64,000 bases of DNA from assembly GCA_902702965.1 (NCBI GenBank), contig CACRXP010000011.1, positions 1,324,356 to 1,388,355 on the forward strand. The letters run 5' to 3'. This document shows, piece by piece, positions 1 to 12,458 of this stretch. The stretch comes from Spirometra erinaceieuropaei (Eukaryota; Platyhelminthes; Cestoda; Diphyllobothriidea; Diphyllobothriidae). The translations under genes and the position numbers were made by a program. Each line of letters starts with the position of its first letter. The first letter of the stretch is position 1. The notes under the pieces are model-generated. The model was not told where the DNA came from. It worked only from the letters and a program-made list of their open reading frames with translations, and made no database searches.

Positions 1-142
1 TGTCTGCAGCCACTTAATGCTGTAATGTCTTCACATTTTGCTTATTTATCGATTTTTTATGTACAGATAGGGAGTTCAAAGGCGTAAGCCTATTCCCCTC
101 AAATACACTGACTGACTGAGGTTGGCAGTCAAAGTGTTAGGT
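1..142 (+). mobile_element. 3' terminus of a CR1-like LINE (LINE-A), cut by the window edge
   Basis: These bases reappear almost exactly, in inverted orientation, at 6198-6340. There they lie directly downstream of a reverse-transcriptase reading frame on the minus strand, so this stretch is read as the 3' untranslated end of another copy of that LINE on the plus strand whose coding part lies left of the window. A short run of the tetranucleotide ACTG/GACT occurs near position 110, as is common at CR1-type 3' ends. Identity between the copies stops at about 142, which is taken as the element end. Confidence 0.7.
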
Positions 143-1642
143 AATTGTGTGTTAGTAATTGGGAGTTGTCTCCATCATAGGGGATCGCTGTTCTACGGTT
201 GACGGTAAATAAACTACTCAGGGTTTGGCTACAACTGAGATCAAAGGTTACATACAACTGTTGCATTTTGTATGAGTGCTTCACTAAAATGTGCGCTTCG
301 GAATTTTTTTCAAATTTTAAATCTTTGAGAGATTCACTTTCTTTGGAATTTCACTCCACTGGCCGCTTCTACAACTTGTTGTTTGTAAGAATTGGACTTA
401 AAACGACAATATCCTCGCCTTCACAAATTTAGAAGGAGATTTAACCGGAAGAACAAATCCCTTCTGACCGCTCCTCTGTTAACGGCTCGACGGACTTCTC
501 CAAATCTACAAACGGCAGAGTCGTTCCGCTATTTATTCCATAGAGTCGACCGGGGTAAAATACTTCGTCCGGTACTATTGAGCACGTTGCACATCTGTTG
601 AACTAATAATGGGAGTCGACAAAACGCCCTCAGATCAATATGCGAAAAACCTGCCATGAGTAAGTATTAAACCCAGGCACCTCCGCGGCGTGGCCGACGA
701 GGTTGCCACTAAAGTGTCGGTGTACGGTTCACGGGCTGAAATAAATGAACTTTAGTCGTAGTAAAAATAGCCGCTATTCTGTACATTTCGCTTTCAGGTC
801 GGCACCCGCCAAATGGGCAGGGAGTTGAATAAGCTGGATTAATGTCAAATACCAAGAAAAAGCAGGTACGACTTGCGCCGGACTCCTTCAAAAATGTTTA
901 AAAACGGAAATGCATTAAGGGCCCAAAATATAGAATGAGAAGTTCGGAGATCACGCTCGCTATGTGTACAGAGAGAAAAAAAGAACATACACAAACACGG
1001 CTTCTCCGGCTATGTTAACCGAGGAGGAAGGAAACAATGATTCTGTGGGGTTCGGTGTGAATGAAAGTCATTATCTTGTACGAGAAAGGGGTGACCAGAT
1101 GGGACAGCAGGGAGCAAAAATGTCTCAGAGCATCTCGAAGTGACACTGACGGTCAGATAAAGAAACAAAAATTGGGTACACCGCAAAGGAAAAGTGTGCC
1201 GCTGAAGATGGTGAATGACCAAAAGATAGTAGTAAGCGCCGAGTCATACATTTGCTCTGCCGGACCAAACCTTCCCAAATCAGAGAATGGCGGTAGCCGG
1301 GATGTCCGCAAGAATAAATCATAAGGCCCTCAGGTTGTTCGCAGCAAATGCATTGTCGTAAAGGATATGCCTGAGTCTGCACCTGACATCCCAAAGGATA
1401 GAATGGAGCATGACATGGAAATATTCTATCAATATCTCAAATCGCTCCTAAGAGGAGACGTTAGAGTCACCGGATTAAAGGCTTTCAGGATGGGCGGAAT
1501 AAAAGACTGGAGAGATGAGTCACACCGACTAAGACCGCTAAAAATAGTCTTCAAGAATAAATAAACAAACGCAGCCACTGTTGAACAGGAAATTTACGCA
1601 CTAAATTCCGATCAAACAGTTGTTAATGGGATTTTCATCCGC
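143..1642. other. No recognisable gene; possible 5' part of the following LINE
   Basis: Only short reading frames occur here and none resembles a known domain. The right part may be 5' UTR or a decayed first ORF of the CR1-like LINE whose endonuclease starts near 1933, but nothing in the sequence proves this. Confidence 0.4.
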
Positions 1643-1661
1643 AGAGAGAGAGAGAGAGAGA
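1643..1661. repeat. (AG)n microsatellite
   Basis: An uninterrupted AG dinucleotide run of about nine units lies upstream of the LINE endonuclease. Confidence 0.9.
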
Positions 1662-1929
1662 AATGGGGAAGGTCCAAAACGAAAGTACTCAGAAGCTCCA
1701 GTCTGGGCGAGAAAAATCTCAAAATACTGAACGGGAAAATGTACATGTCCACAGGTCATTTCTCTGGAGAACGCCTATAGCCCTAACAACTTAGGTGGGA
1801 TGGACAGCGATCCATCTTGATCATCCAGTCCAATCAAACAGCAGTAGACTCGCAAGGGGACGATAGACCGGAAAACTCGCACGAAATGACCAGCACCTTT
1901 GACCCAAAAATCGTTCGGGAATCTGCCGG

Positions 1930-4900
1930 GCTAAGCTCCGCTTTCTTTATGCAAATGCTCAGAGTTTGTTCCAGAAGCTAGATGAACTGAAAGTGTGGAT
2001 AACGGATAGGCAGCCGGATGTCATTTCTATCACAGAGACTTGGTTCCAGACCGAAGTCTTGGATGCCGAAATTACACTCGATGGATACCAAATTTTTCGC
2101 CGGAACAGACTGCATAAAAAAGAAGGAGGAATAGCAATCTACGTCAAGAGAGGAATAATCGCGTCGGAACACAAAACCGATTACTCCCGCGACTGTGAAG
2201 CAATTTGGTTAAAACTGCTGATGCGTGGCTCACCTAATTTGAATTTCCTGACCGTATATAGGCCGCCCAATCAAACTGCTGAGGTTGACGAGGCGATGTT
2301 TGGGTTAATTAAGGAGGTGTCATAAAACCAAGAGGTACTGATAACCGGAGACTTCAACGCACCCATGGTCGACTGGAAAAATTTATTAGTAAATGGTTCG
2401 CGAAGTTCCTTTGATTCCAGGCTCTTGAAGCTAACGGCTAATCTCTTTCTGGTACAAAACGTCAGGTTCCCAACCAGGATCAGGGAGGATCGAAGAGCAA
2501 ATTGTCTGGACCTCGTCCTTACAAAAGACCCAATTAGCCCTGACGAACTTAGGTCTATAACACCGCTGGGTAGGAGTGACCATGTCATGCTGTTTTGGGA
2601 ATACCGCCTATGCGGCCAACGAGTGAATACGACTGAGCCTCGGCTGAATTTCTGGCGAGGCGATTTTGCCGCCATGAGAAGGGAATTATCGGCAGTGGAC
2701 TGGAATGATGCTTTTTCCGGACATCCGGACGTTGATTGGAATACTCTCAAAGGAGTTGTAACAGACGTCATGCATCGGAACTGTCCAACAAAGAGAGTCG
2801 AAAAGAAAATTCGTCCTGCCTGGATAACGCGGGATATAAAGAAAGAAGTAAACCGGAAGAACAAACTATGGAGAAGGTATGCAGCAAAAAAAACAATCAT
2901 CGCATTACGAGCAGTTTCGTCGAAAGCGAAACGAGGTAAGATCGGCTATTCGCAGGTCGCGGAAGAAGTATGAAACGCGAGTTATGGAACGGGCCGTCGA
3001 TAAACCAAAAGTGCTCTTCAGTTACATCAACAGCAGGTTAAAGAACAAGGAGACGGTCTTAGTGTTGAAAGGAGAAAACAATGAGGATATAATCGAAAAT
3101 GACGCTAAGGCAGAAAATCTAAGCCGGTTATTCGTATCTGTTTTCACCGAGGAAACGGACTTTGACGAGGCTGGATTGCCTGCTGGGACAACCAGCGAAA
3201 TAACAGAAAACATCGACTTCACAGAAGAAGATGTGAGGAAGGAACTTCTAGCGCTTAAGGAGGGTAAGTCTCCGGGTCCCGACCAAATTCCAGCAAACGT
3301 TCTGAAGGAGTTGGCTTGCGAACTCGCCAGACTGCTTTTGCACATCTTCAGGTCGTTCTTTGACCGGGGCATTCTCCCCTCTGATTGGAAAGTGGCGAGC
3401 ATATACCCCATTCACAAGGGTGGATCTAGAACAAGTACAAACAATTATCGGCCGGTGAGCCTAACGTGCATTTATTGCAAAGTCATGGAGAGAATAGTCA
3501 AAAAATCCATAATGAAGTTCCTTGAAGAAAATAATTTCATTGCTAGTTCCCAACATGGCTTTCGACGAAATCACTCCTACGTAACTAATATGCTTTATTC
3601 AACGGAACAGTGGTCTCGCTCGTTAGACACAGGAACAAAGGTTGATATCGTTTACATCGATTTCAAGAAAGTCTTTGATAGTGTTCCACACCACCGGTTA
3701 CTTTACAAAGTCCGAGGGTCATGGATAAGGGGAAACCTATTAAACTGGGCAAAAGACTTTCTGACTGGTCGATTACAATCTGTGTGGATTGGTAGTGCGA
3801 AATCAACGCCAGTTCCAGTTGTGAGTGAAGTTCCCCAGGGCTCTGTACTCGGACCAGTACTATTTTTAATTTATGTCAACGACTGTATGAATTGACTGGA
3901 CTGCAATGGAGTCATGTTTGCCGATGACATCAACTTATGGCGAGCGATCAACGGGGAAAATGATGAACGGGCCCTGCAAGAAGGACTGAAGCGCCTATGC
4001 GAATGGTCTGATAAATGGCAGTTGAAGTTTAACCTTGAGAAGTGCGTCGCTTTGCGACTCAAAACAGCTGGAAGAGCCGACGGAGAGGATCACCAATATC
4101 TGCTTGGTGGAAGGTGCCTTTCAAATGTGACCGAACAAAAAGATCTTGGGATCAACATTTTTTCGACTCTTAAGCATTCCTCTCAGTGCGTTAGGGCGGC
4201 CGAAACGGTAACCAGTGTTCTCCTTGCCATTAAACGAACTTTCGTAGACATGGACAAAGAGTTATTTAGAAAAGTATACGGAGCGTTCATTCGTTTGTAC
4301 CTGGAATATGGAATTCAAGCGTGGCGCCCGTGGCTAGAAAAGACTATGAATTGCTAGAAAGAGTGCATAGGAGAGCGACAAAAATTGTGAAAGGCCTCAG
4401 GACTTTACCTTACAACTGCCGACTTAGTGAACTTAAACTCTTTCCTCTTGAGTACAGGCAGGTTCGAGGTGATCTCATACAGGCGTATCGGATAATGAGG
4501 AACTGGGACTGTGCCTACACCTGGACGATTTCTTCCCCCTGGCCACAACAACAAACCTGCGTGGGAACTCCCTAAAACTCAGAGGATCCCGATGCCGCCT
4601 GGACGTCCGAAGATACTGTTTTTCACAGCGAGTCGTTGGTGCCTGGAACGGGCTTCCCGAGGACGTAATAATGGCGAATACCACGGAGATGTTCAAGCAA
4701 AGACTAGAGGTATATTTGCTTGGACGATGCCGTTTGTCTGGACAGAACAGCTCAGTGGTGCCAAACCAACGCCTTGCATACACCTACCGTTAATGCGGAT
4801 GACTATAATTCCATTTTACCGATATCATCTACAACTGAATGTGTTTGAGTTTCGGTCCTGCATTTTCAATGGAAAATATTCTGTTATGTGTTTATATTAC

Positions 4901-4960
4901 TGACAACATTTGAGTACCGTGTTTATTTAATGTGCATATTGCATGCACATAGGGGAATTC
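1930..4960 (+). mobile_element. CR1-like non-LTR retrotransposon, near-complete ORF2 copy
   Basis: The stretch contains, in order, an apurinic-type endonuclease, a linker and a complete reverse transcriptase with a C-terminal region, followed by roughly 170 bp of non-coding tail. The right boundary is approximate because I see no target duplication or 3' microsatellite. The reverse transcriptase resembles, but is clearly not identical to, that of the minus-strand LINE at 6198-7965, so they are two families of one clade. The copy carries in-frame stops and frameshifts and is not expected to be active. Confidence 0.8.
1933..4793 (+). pseudogene. CR1-like LINE ORF2: endonuclease-reverse transcriptase, broken
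   Basis: The endonuclease begins with a typical NAQSL segment near 1954 and shows ITETWF near 2030, GDFNAP near 2347 and a GRSDH motif near 2569. The reverse transcriptase shows NNYRPVSL near 3440, YIDFKKVFDSVPH near 3655, VPQGSVLGP near 3830 and the catalytic FADD near 3917, then a C-terminal region ending at a TAA at 4791-4793. The frame is damaged by a TAA at 2323-2325, a shift at an eight-A run at 2886-2893, a TGA at 3893-3895 just before FADD, and another shift near 4345. The protein would nick target DNA and copy the element RNA. The endonuclease and reverse transcriptase identity is certain; the CR1 clade is inferred from overall look. Confidence 0.85.
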
Positions 4961-5109
4961 CAGTTTCTTTAAGAAATGTTTTCCTCCACAATCGCCTTTC
5001 AATGCGTCCAACACCATGGCCCCAAATATGACGTGTTTCCAACTACCCCCCAGATATCACATCAAAGAGGTTGAGCCGAATATGCCGACATTGCCGTCTT
5101 TGAATAGGA

Positions 5110-6197
5110 TCCCTGTCTCAACGGAAGTAGTGCGCCCCCCATCTCCCCAACGTGTTTCCTCCACGGCCATTTCAGCAATGCATTCCCCATGCTAATGTCC
5201 ATACAGGGTCAGTTAACTCTCCTCTTCCTCAATTTTGCTCCGGCGGGAATACTTTGCAGTATCGGGCCCTTGGATTTCCAGCAGAACATCAGCCAGCTAA
5301 CAATAGTAATTTCCCTGCCCGTCATTTCCTCCCCCAAATCGTACTCCCCTTTGTCCACGTCAGGGTCTTCTGATGCCGAAAAACTTCCGCAGAACTGGAC
5401 AGGCGCATCCGGACCATTTGTTCCGTGAGCAACCAATCACTGGAAGACGTAGCTTCCCTTCCCCAGAAACAAACAATCTTTCTCCTCAAACTTTTTGTTC
5501 TTAATGTAAGAACTTTCCTAAATAAGATACCTTCGCTTCAGAATCTGGTGTTCGCCCATTGCCCAGATATTATTTTAGCAAATGAGACATGGGCATCAGC
5601 TTCCGTAAATGACCTTGAAATCCTTCTTCTAGGCTATACTTATATTCGAAATGATCGTCAAGAGAGCCGTGGTGGGGACAGTTGCATCTATGTTAAGCAA
5701 ACACTTTCATTTCTGCAGCTTGACATCCTGCATTTTCCCGCTGTAGAAGGCAGGTACTGGCTCCAAGTTGCACTGAAAAATCAGTTCTCTTTACTCGTTG
5801 GCTGTGTCTATCGCCCTCTAAACGCCAATGACAACTTAGATCGCATACTCTCACTGGCCTTTCATGCTGCGGCCGACTTAGGCTCTAAGTATCAATTGGT
5901 TGCGGATGACTTAGAACTTCCCAAAGTCCGCTGGTCTCCGCCTTCCGACCCCAGAATGTTCGATGAATTTCTTGAGGCTGTGGATGTTGGGATGTAGAGT
6001 CAGGTTGTCAGTTTTTCTACCCGGAAATCAAGCATACTTGACCTAATTCTCTATAGAAATTGCATGCCTTTGTCCTTGTTACCAAAGCCCTATTATATGT
6101 CCTGTAAATAATTCATGCGTGAATCACCCTAAGTCATTTATCCCCAAACCTAGTTCAGTCTACCCACAACTTAAGGCCAACTGCTCTCAGGTAGGTC
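5110..6197 (+). mobile_element. LINE-B fragment: proline-rich region plus endonuclease
   Basis: A proline-rich leader (from about 5150) runs into an endonuclease reading frame, as in the related copy from 7975 onwards. The fragment stops where the minus-strand LINE-A copy begins at 6198, so it was either truncated or interrupted by that insertion. Confidence 0.6.
5425..5997 (+). pseudogene. LINE-B endonuclease domain, partial
   Basis: The 190-codon frame is an apurinic-type LINE endonuclease. It starts with a LNVRT-like segment, contains ANETW in place of the usual TETW, a glycine-rich GGDSCIYVK segment, CVYRP, and a degenerate catalytic segment (DDLELPKVRW where GDFN.P...W is expected). A remnant of the LDLIL segment that normally follows is still visible after the stop near 6040. 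Loss of the GDFN motif argues against activity. Confidence 0.7.
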
Positions 6198-7965
6198 AAC
6201 CTAACACTTTGACTGCCAACCTCAGTCAGTCAGTGTATTTGAGGGGAATAGGCTTACGCCTTTGAACTCCCTATCTGTACATAAAAAATCGATAAATAAG
6301 CAAAATGTGAAGACATTACAGCATTAAGTGGCTGCAGACATTGATTCACATATGTCATTTGTCTCATGGCTAAAAAGTCACATAATCCGCTTGTTGCTGC
6401 AGCATCTGTCTGTCAAGCCGGCATTTAAATGTCGCCACAGATTGAGGCATGACAACCGTCTCGGGCAGGTTTTTCCACGGTTCCATGACACGCTTGGAGA
6501 AGAAATATTTTCTCACATTCAATCATCCCTGGGGCACACGTAGTTTAAAGGGATGTCCCCGGAGGTTAGTTGTTGTGGCGAGTTGGAAAAAGTCATCGCA
6601 CCGAAGGGCGCAGTCCAAGCCACGCACGATACGGAAAGTTTGTATTAAGTCTCCGCGCAACTGCCTATAACTCAGAGGATAGAGATTAAGGTTAGTTAAG
6701 CGAATCTCGTATGGCAGTGCACTTTGACGTCTTATTAGTTTTGTTGCTCGCCTCTGCACCCTTTCGAGCAGATTGTAATCCTGATGCGTCCATGGTCTCC
6801 CGGCCTGAATTGCATATTCGAGATGCGGCCTTACAAACGTGCCGAAGGCTTTGGAAAAGCAGTCTTCATCGAAAACTGCGAATGTCCGCTTGATGACATA
6901 AAGCATTGAAGTTGCGGCCCTGGCCGCCTTACAACATTGTGTAGAAGGCTTTAGGCTGTCTGCAACCGAGACTCCGAGATCTTTCTGCGTTTCTACATCT
7001 CGAAGTGGTATTCCGTTCAGATGGTATTGCCGCGTACTAGGGGTCTTATTGCCGAGGCGCAGTATGGTACATTTGTTCAAATTGAAGGATAAGAGCCATC
7101 TGCGGGACCACTCGTCCAATCGACAAAGATTGTCTCATCGGCAGCATTCTGGATGACTTTCCAGATTTTTATGTCATCTGCAAACATGGCACTATCACAG
7201 TCCAACCAATCTACACAATAATTGATGAACAAGAGAAAGAGGGTTGGTCCGAGCACCGAGCCTTGTGGGACTCTACTCTCTATGAATGTGTGCCTTGATT
7301 GCTGTCTCTCTACGCAGACAAGTTGGTGGCGGCCGACGAGGAAGGTTTCGATCCATTTGAGAAGTTTGCCGCCGATGCCCATTATTCTCAACTTGTGCAG
7401 GAGACGCTGGTGCGGAACACTGTCGAATGCCATCCGGAAATCAATATAGGCCACGTGCACAGTGTGTTTTGCGTCCAGTGCTCTTGTCCAACTTTGCATT
7501 GTATATAGCAAGTTCGTTACACATGATCTTCCCCTACGGAAACCATATTGTGCATTGGACAAGAGGTTGTGGCTTTCCAGATAAGCCATCAACTCCTTTT
7601 TATGGTTTTCTCCATCACTTTGCAACAGATTGATGTCAGACTGACGGGTCTGTAGTTCGTTGCAAGAGCACAATTACCGCCTTTGTAAAGGGGTGTAATG
7701 TGGGTCGTATTCCAGTCTGTGGGAAGGATTCCAGCATCGAACGATTCCTGGCACAGAAAAGATAGTGGTTTGGCCAGCTCTCGGACAAGTTCGAAAAGCA
7801 GCTTTGCTTGGATCTCGTCCGGACCGGGAGATTTACATTCCTCCAAGCTTTTTAGTTCTTCCAAAATCGTTGCCTCTCGAAACACGATATCTTCGATAGT
7901 GGTATCTTCCATGTTCGCTGAACTAGTTGGAATAAAGTCTGCTTCTCTTGTGAAACCTAAGCCTG
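6198..7965 (-). mobile_element. CR1-like LINE (LINE-A), 5'-truncated copy
   Basis: The minus strand carries a reverse transcriptase followed by a 3' UTR (6371-6198) whose last 140 bp match positions 1-142 of this window in inverted orientation. The 5' end is truncated inside the region upstream of the reverse transcriptase core near 7965. The insertion lies between two stretches of the LINE-B type, which may have been split by it. Confidence 0.75.
6372..7912 (-). pseudogene. LINE-A reverse transcriptase, broken
   Basis: The minus strand reads in three successive frames through a recognisable CR1-type reverse transcriptase. The first part has KSPGPDEIQAKLL, GILPTDW and NYRPVSLTSICCKVME; the second has YGFRRGRSCVTN, YIDFRMAFDSVPHQ, VPQGSVLGPTLFL and the catalytic FADD; the third is the C-terminal region with KDLGV and RRATKL segments and a last conserved stretch (KRVMEPWKNLPE) in yet another frame. 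Frameshifts fall near 7600, 7120 and 6525. The endonuclease is absent because of 5' truncation. Confidence 0.8.
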
Positions 7966-8229
7966 GCTTCCCACCCTTTTATTAGTATAGCTGCCTACAC
8001 TCCCCCACCAGCCTCCACCTTAATACTAGGCACCCTTCTCCTCCCCCTCCTCCACAATTAAACTACCAACAAGCCTATCCCTGTTCTAACTCTCCTGGTA
8101 TTCCAATCCTCGGATACTATATCCCCACATCCTTTAGGTCTCCTGCTCAGCCTTCTCTTGCTGACACTCCGTACGTCAATAACTCCAGATTAACTGGTAC
8201 GTATTCTCCAAGCGTCATTAATTTACAGC

Positions 8230-11195
8230 CTATATACCCGTCTCCAATTTTTTTCTAAATACCGTCGACAATACCGTTGCCGTTCGAAATACATCAGACA
8301 TTATATTATTGAATGCCAGGTCTGCGATAAACAAGATGGCCCAAATCAAAACCACTGCTCTCGAAATGACGCTTGATGTTACCTGTATAACAGAATCTTG
8401 GATCCATTCTCTTATTCCTGACTCTGCCCTTCTCATATATGACTTTGATTTTTACCGTCAAGACCGCACGACTGGACGTGGGGGCGGTTGCCTTCTTTAT
8501 CTTAGACCCTATCTAAAGCACTCTTCCTATTACTTGGATGTTTCCTCATTCACGGGAAACTTCTGCTTTACATCTGTTATTCTCTGGCCGCAAACAAAGG
8601 CAATTATTGACTGTATCTACAATCCCCCAAACTCTTCAGCCAGTGATGATTGACAACTCTGTGAAATCTTTCACTTAATTTCGGGAACTGCTTTCGATGT
8701 TAAAATAATCACTGGGGATTTCAAATTTCCCGAAATAAACTGCGTTTTCAATATCTGTTCACCTAGATTCCAGTCCTTCCACGATATTGTCAATTTTTCT
8801 AACTGGTTCCAACTGGTGCGCTCTCCAACAAGAGATAATCACATTTTAGATATTGTCTTTACCAATGGCATTGCCCCTCAATTTATTGGTTTCAAAAAGG
8901 CCTTTTGATAGTGACCAAGTATTTATTCATTGTTGTTTACCACTCACCTTTTCAAAAAAGACCAGCACAGTTCGGACTTAACTAAATAAGGATTGCGTGG
9001 GCAACGACTCAATAAATAAATATATCAGATCATTGTATTGATGTGGCTTTCTCTCCTATAGCGATGCAAACATGTTTCGTGACGTCACCCCCAATGTTTC
9101 CAGGGACATCCTAAAGTCTGTGCAGTGTAGATATCTCAAGTCTTATTCTTCGGATTCCATGGTCCCCTATTTTTTTCGTAACAGACTGAAACGTTGACAC
9201 GGCAGCTGCGTGACCTATGCACTAGTTCCTTATCAGTTCATCTTACAATCACAGAGATTTTTGAAATGTCCTCAAGGATGCGCTAAGCGCCCGAGCGACA
9301 AAGAGAATCACTTACTTTCTGCGATTCGAACCCTACCAAATCCGTTGCTAACATCTTCCGTCATCAGTCCCCCTTTAAGCGTGGTCACGACATTCCACCC
9401 CTGCTAAACGATAACCAAATCTTCCTCATCGATGGCATTGACAAGTCAGAGTTGTTTAGTGCCTTCTCTGTAAAACACCTTACCAGTCCCATTCTTTCGT
9501 TCGTTTTCAGATAGGACACTGAGTACAATCTCTGTCTCCTCAGATCTTCTTAACAAACGCATAAGTCGTTAAAATACTCACATTGCTTGTGAAAGGGCAG
9601 GATTCCAAACTCGATAATTAAACAGGCATCCGACCTTCCCATATTGCTTAGTAATTTATTCTCGGTTTATAGTTCGAACGGATTTTTCAATGAAACAGGG
9701 AAAACGTCAGTTCCCATTTCTGTCTTCAAGTCTGGATCTCGGTCAGATGTTTATAACTATCGAGGCGTGCACAAAACAGCGTCCCTAACATAACTTCTTA
9801 AGAGAATAATTTCCAGTGAATTTCTCGACTTCTGTCTAGCTAATCGGCTTCTGAGCTCTAATCAGCATGGAATTTTGCCTGAACAGTCCTGCGAAACTCG
9901 CCATTTGGCATTTCTCAAGCTAACCACTTCTCTTCGTAATGAACAGTAGTCAGTGATAGTTATCTACTTTGATCCCAGCGAAGTCTTCGACAAGAGGCCA
10001 CATAGGCGTCTTTTAGTAAAATTGGAAGCTCTCGAAATCAGGTTGCATCTTCTCAACTAAATCAGGTCCTATCTATCCAACCGATATCAGAAAGCCATGG
10101 TAGGTAATAATTAATCGAACCTCACTCGATCTTGAGCGGCGTACGTCAAGGCACAGTTCTGTATCCGCTACTCCTCCTTCATTGCATAACTGCTATATCT
10201 ACGAAAATAAAAAATTCGAAAACTTTTATTTATGCCGATGACTTCAAGTGTGTTTTCTCATATTATAAGGACACCCCAAAGGTTTGTGTTGAAAAAATTA
10301 ACGCCGATTCACAACGCTTAAGCAGAGGGGGTTCAACATGGCAGATGGAGTTTTCATCAACCAAGTACATTTTCTTGTCTTTTGGTCATGCCAAACTCCC
10401 TGCAACCATAATTTTTCAGAATAACATAAAATACATAAAGGACCTAGGTTTAATTTATACAAATAAACTTGCTTTATCACCTTATGCAGATAGAATCTCT
10501 GCCAAAGCCGCGCTGATATGTGGATTCATATCGCATATTTTCTTCCTTCCGGGAATGAAACTAAGACTTTATCAAATGTTTGCTCATTCTGTCCTCGAAT
10601 ACTGCTGTCCTTTCTTTGGTTCAATGAACGTCTGTGACCGTAATGATATCGAAAATGTTCAGAAGGTTTTCACCCGGAAACTGTTCTCTCATGTCGAATC
10701 TGGTACTTCTTATACTCAGAGATGTCAGCTAGCGAACATTGAGTTTTTGGGAGTTAAAAGACTCGAAGCTGGCCTTTGCTTCCTTTTTCGCATTAACTCT
10801 GGCTCCAATCTTCCGCTCATTGACACTCTCACTCCGAGAGATCGGTCCTATGCCACGCGCAACTCCTCCATGTGATTCCCACGCGTCTTTGCACTACATC
10901 TAAGTGCTCCCTCTTTTTTGCTTCCAAATATGCCTTCGTTTGGAATAATCTTCCGCCAGAAATTCGGTAATCGCCTCAGTTATCAGTATTTACATCGAAA
11001 TTACGCAAACAACTTACACCGGAAAGTATAAAGGCACTTTTAGCGGTCCCAGTCCCGAACACTCAGCTTCTTCGAGAAGGGTCATCCTGGGATTTAGTGG
11101 TAGATCAAGTGGAAACCCTCAATTATATCCTTACAAACCCTGTTTTGAATTGGTTTCTAAATCCACTGCTATCCCTCCTCCCCCATAGCGAAAAT
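8230..11195 (+). pseudogene. LINE-B ORF2 (endonuclease-reverse transcriptase), degenerate
   Basis: The endonuclease frame at 8300-8653 has LLNARSAINKMAQ, CITESWI, a GRGGGCLLY segment and YNPPNSS. After a TGA near 8651 it continues with ITGDFKFPEI, LDIVFTNG and then decays. The reverse transcriptase is seen in pieces: KSGSRSDVYNYRGV near 9728, a damaged aspartate block IYFDPSEVFDK near 9962, and an open 247-codon frame at 10132-10875 with SGVRQGTVLYP and the catalytic YADD. A last conserved stretch (FGIIFR-like, then NTQLL) lies in shifted frames to about 11195. Multiple stops between 8650 and 10130 make it a pseudogene. Confidence 0.75.
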
Positions 11196-11206
11196 GTTCG
11201 CGGTTC

Positions 11207-11580
11207 TTGATGTCATCTCCCGCATTCAGACCTCATGCGGTCTGTCGACGCTCACGGCGGAACCATCAGTATTCGTCGTCTACTAGTAGTTTGGTCGTAC
11301 CTCCCTTCCCCACTCCTCGGCCGGGCTCGAAGCGGACTATGGCCGGTCACGTCTGGGTTCCTCTCGTCAGGCCTTTTTACGTGAATAGTCTCATCCGGCG
11401 TATCAATTCTGTCCTGACGATGTCCGTTTTGAATCCCTTATACAGTATCGCATGCAGGCCAGTCCTGTCTGACCCGCATACGTACTCCTCAAGGCTGAAA
11501 TTTATTTCTGCCCCGACGACGTCCGATTATAATGCGTTGTAAACCGCCACATGCAAGCCAGTTCTGCCCGCATTTTTATC
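11207..11580 (+). repeat. 3' UTR of LINE-B, homologous to the insertion in the Gypsy element
   Basis: The segment shares long similarity with the reverse complement of 15280-15950, including CTACTAGTAGT, TCTGGGTTCC and CCGCCACATGCA blocks. Only one copy of the ~160-bp unit is present here, against three tandem units in the Gypsy insertion. Confidence 0.65.
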
Positions 11581-11640
11581 CTTTCATGAGCGTCAGTTTT
11601 TTTGTCCTCAAAGTTAATCAGATAATTTTTGAATTTTTAA

Positions 11641-12454
11641 GTGATCTTTTTTCACTGCTTGCCCATCACTTTTTCTACGGACTACTTATTCTATAACTAT
11701 TGTAGTTTAAACAGCAAATAATCTATAAATAATAATAAATACTTAACTCTAAGTGAGGAATGCTGCGTTTCTTTCAGGAACATTAGCGGTGGCAAAAAGG
11801 TATAAGAAGAACGACGATATGTAAATAATTGTGCAGCCTTAAGAAAAACAACGCCTTCCCCAGAATCGTTGGCCGAAGGGTGAATATTCTGAGTAAAATC
11901 CCGAAGCGTAGTCAGTGAGTCAGGCATGTCGCTCAGGTGAATTTACGTCCAGTTAAATATTACTAAATGATATACAAGTTTCCTGTCGATTGAGAAAAAG
12001 ATATTGAGGCGAATGAGGGCAATCAACGAAACAACGACGTCAAGCAGCAGACGGACACAGATGTCACGCTTTTTCTCAAGCAGAAACCAAGCGTGTGTAT
12101 GTTAGCTAATTTAAACGACCGTAAGAAACGTCCAGGTGTAGAAGAAAGTTTAGAGTGAAAAATCGAAAATGTGCGTAAACCTACAGTATGTATTGCAAAT
12201 TGTAGAGATTCTGTGCACCTCCTCTAAAATGCTTTTGAAAAATTTGTTTCTACCTGCTATAAAGGGAAACCGATGGGCCTTTGATAGAACTGTTTTATCA
12301 TTTATTTATTTACTTGAGAAAGCAGCCCACTTCTACGATTGTTTATGTACGGTGATCTGCTTCATGGTTGATAAGTCATGCTAAAAATGAAGAACAAACG
12401 ACTATTCGGACTGGGTTTTGATCCTGATCCATCCCAGTTTTGTCAATACCCTAG
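11641..12454. other. No recognisable feature
   Basis: AT-rich sequence with only short random frames. It ends at the four-base target duplication (AAAG, 12455-12458) of the Gypsy element. Confidence 0.4.
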
Positions 12455-12458
12455 AAAG

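Larger units (their letters stand above)
7975..11640 (+). mobile_element. LINE-B copy, nearly full length but heavily decayed
   Basis: The order is a proline-rich leader (about 7975-8230), endonuclease (8290-8900), a linker full of stops, reverse transcriptase (about 9660-10880), a C-terminal coding remnant to about 11195, and a 3' UTR (11207-11640) that matches the insertion inside the Gypsy element at 15003-16052. The right boundary is uncertain. Confidence 0.7.

Noticed and set aside
5425..5997. Host exonuclease/endonuclease gene
   Set aside because: The motifs are those of LINE endonucleases, with a LINE-type proline-rich leader upstream and a decayed GDFN motif.
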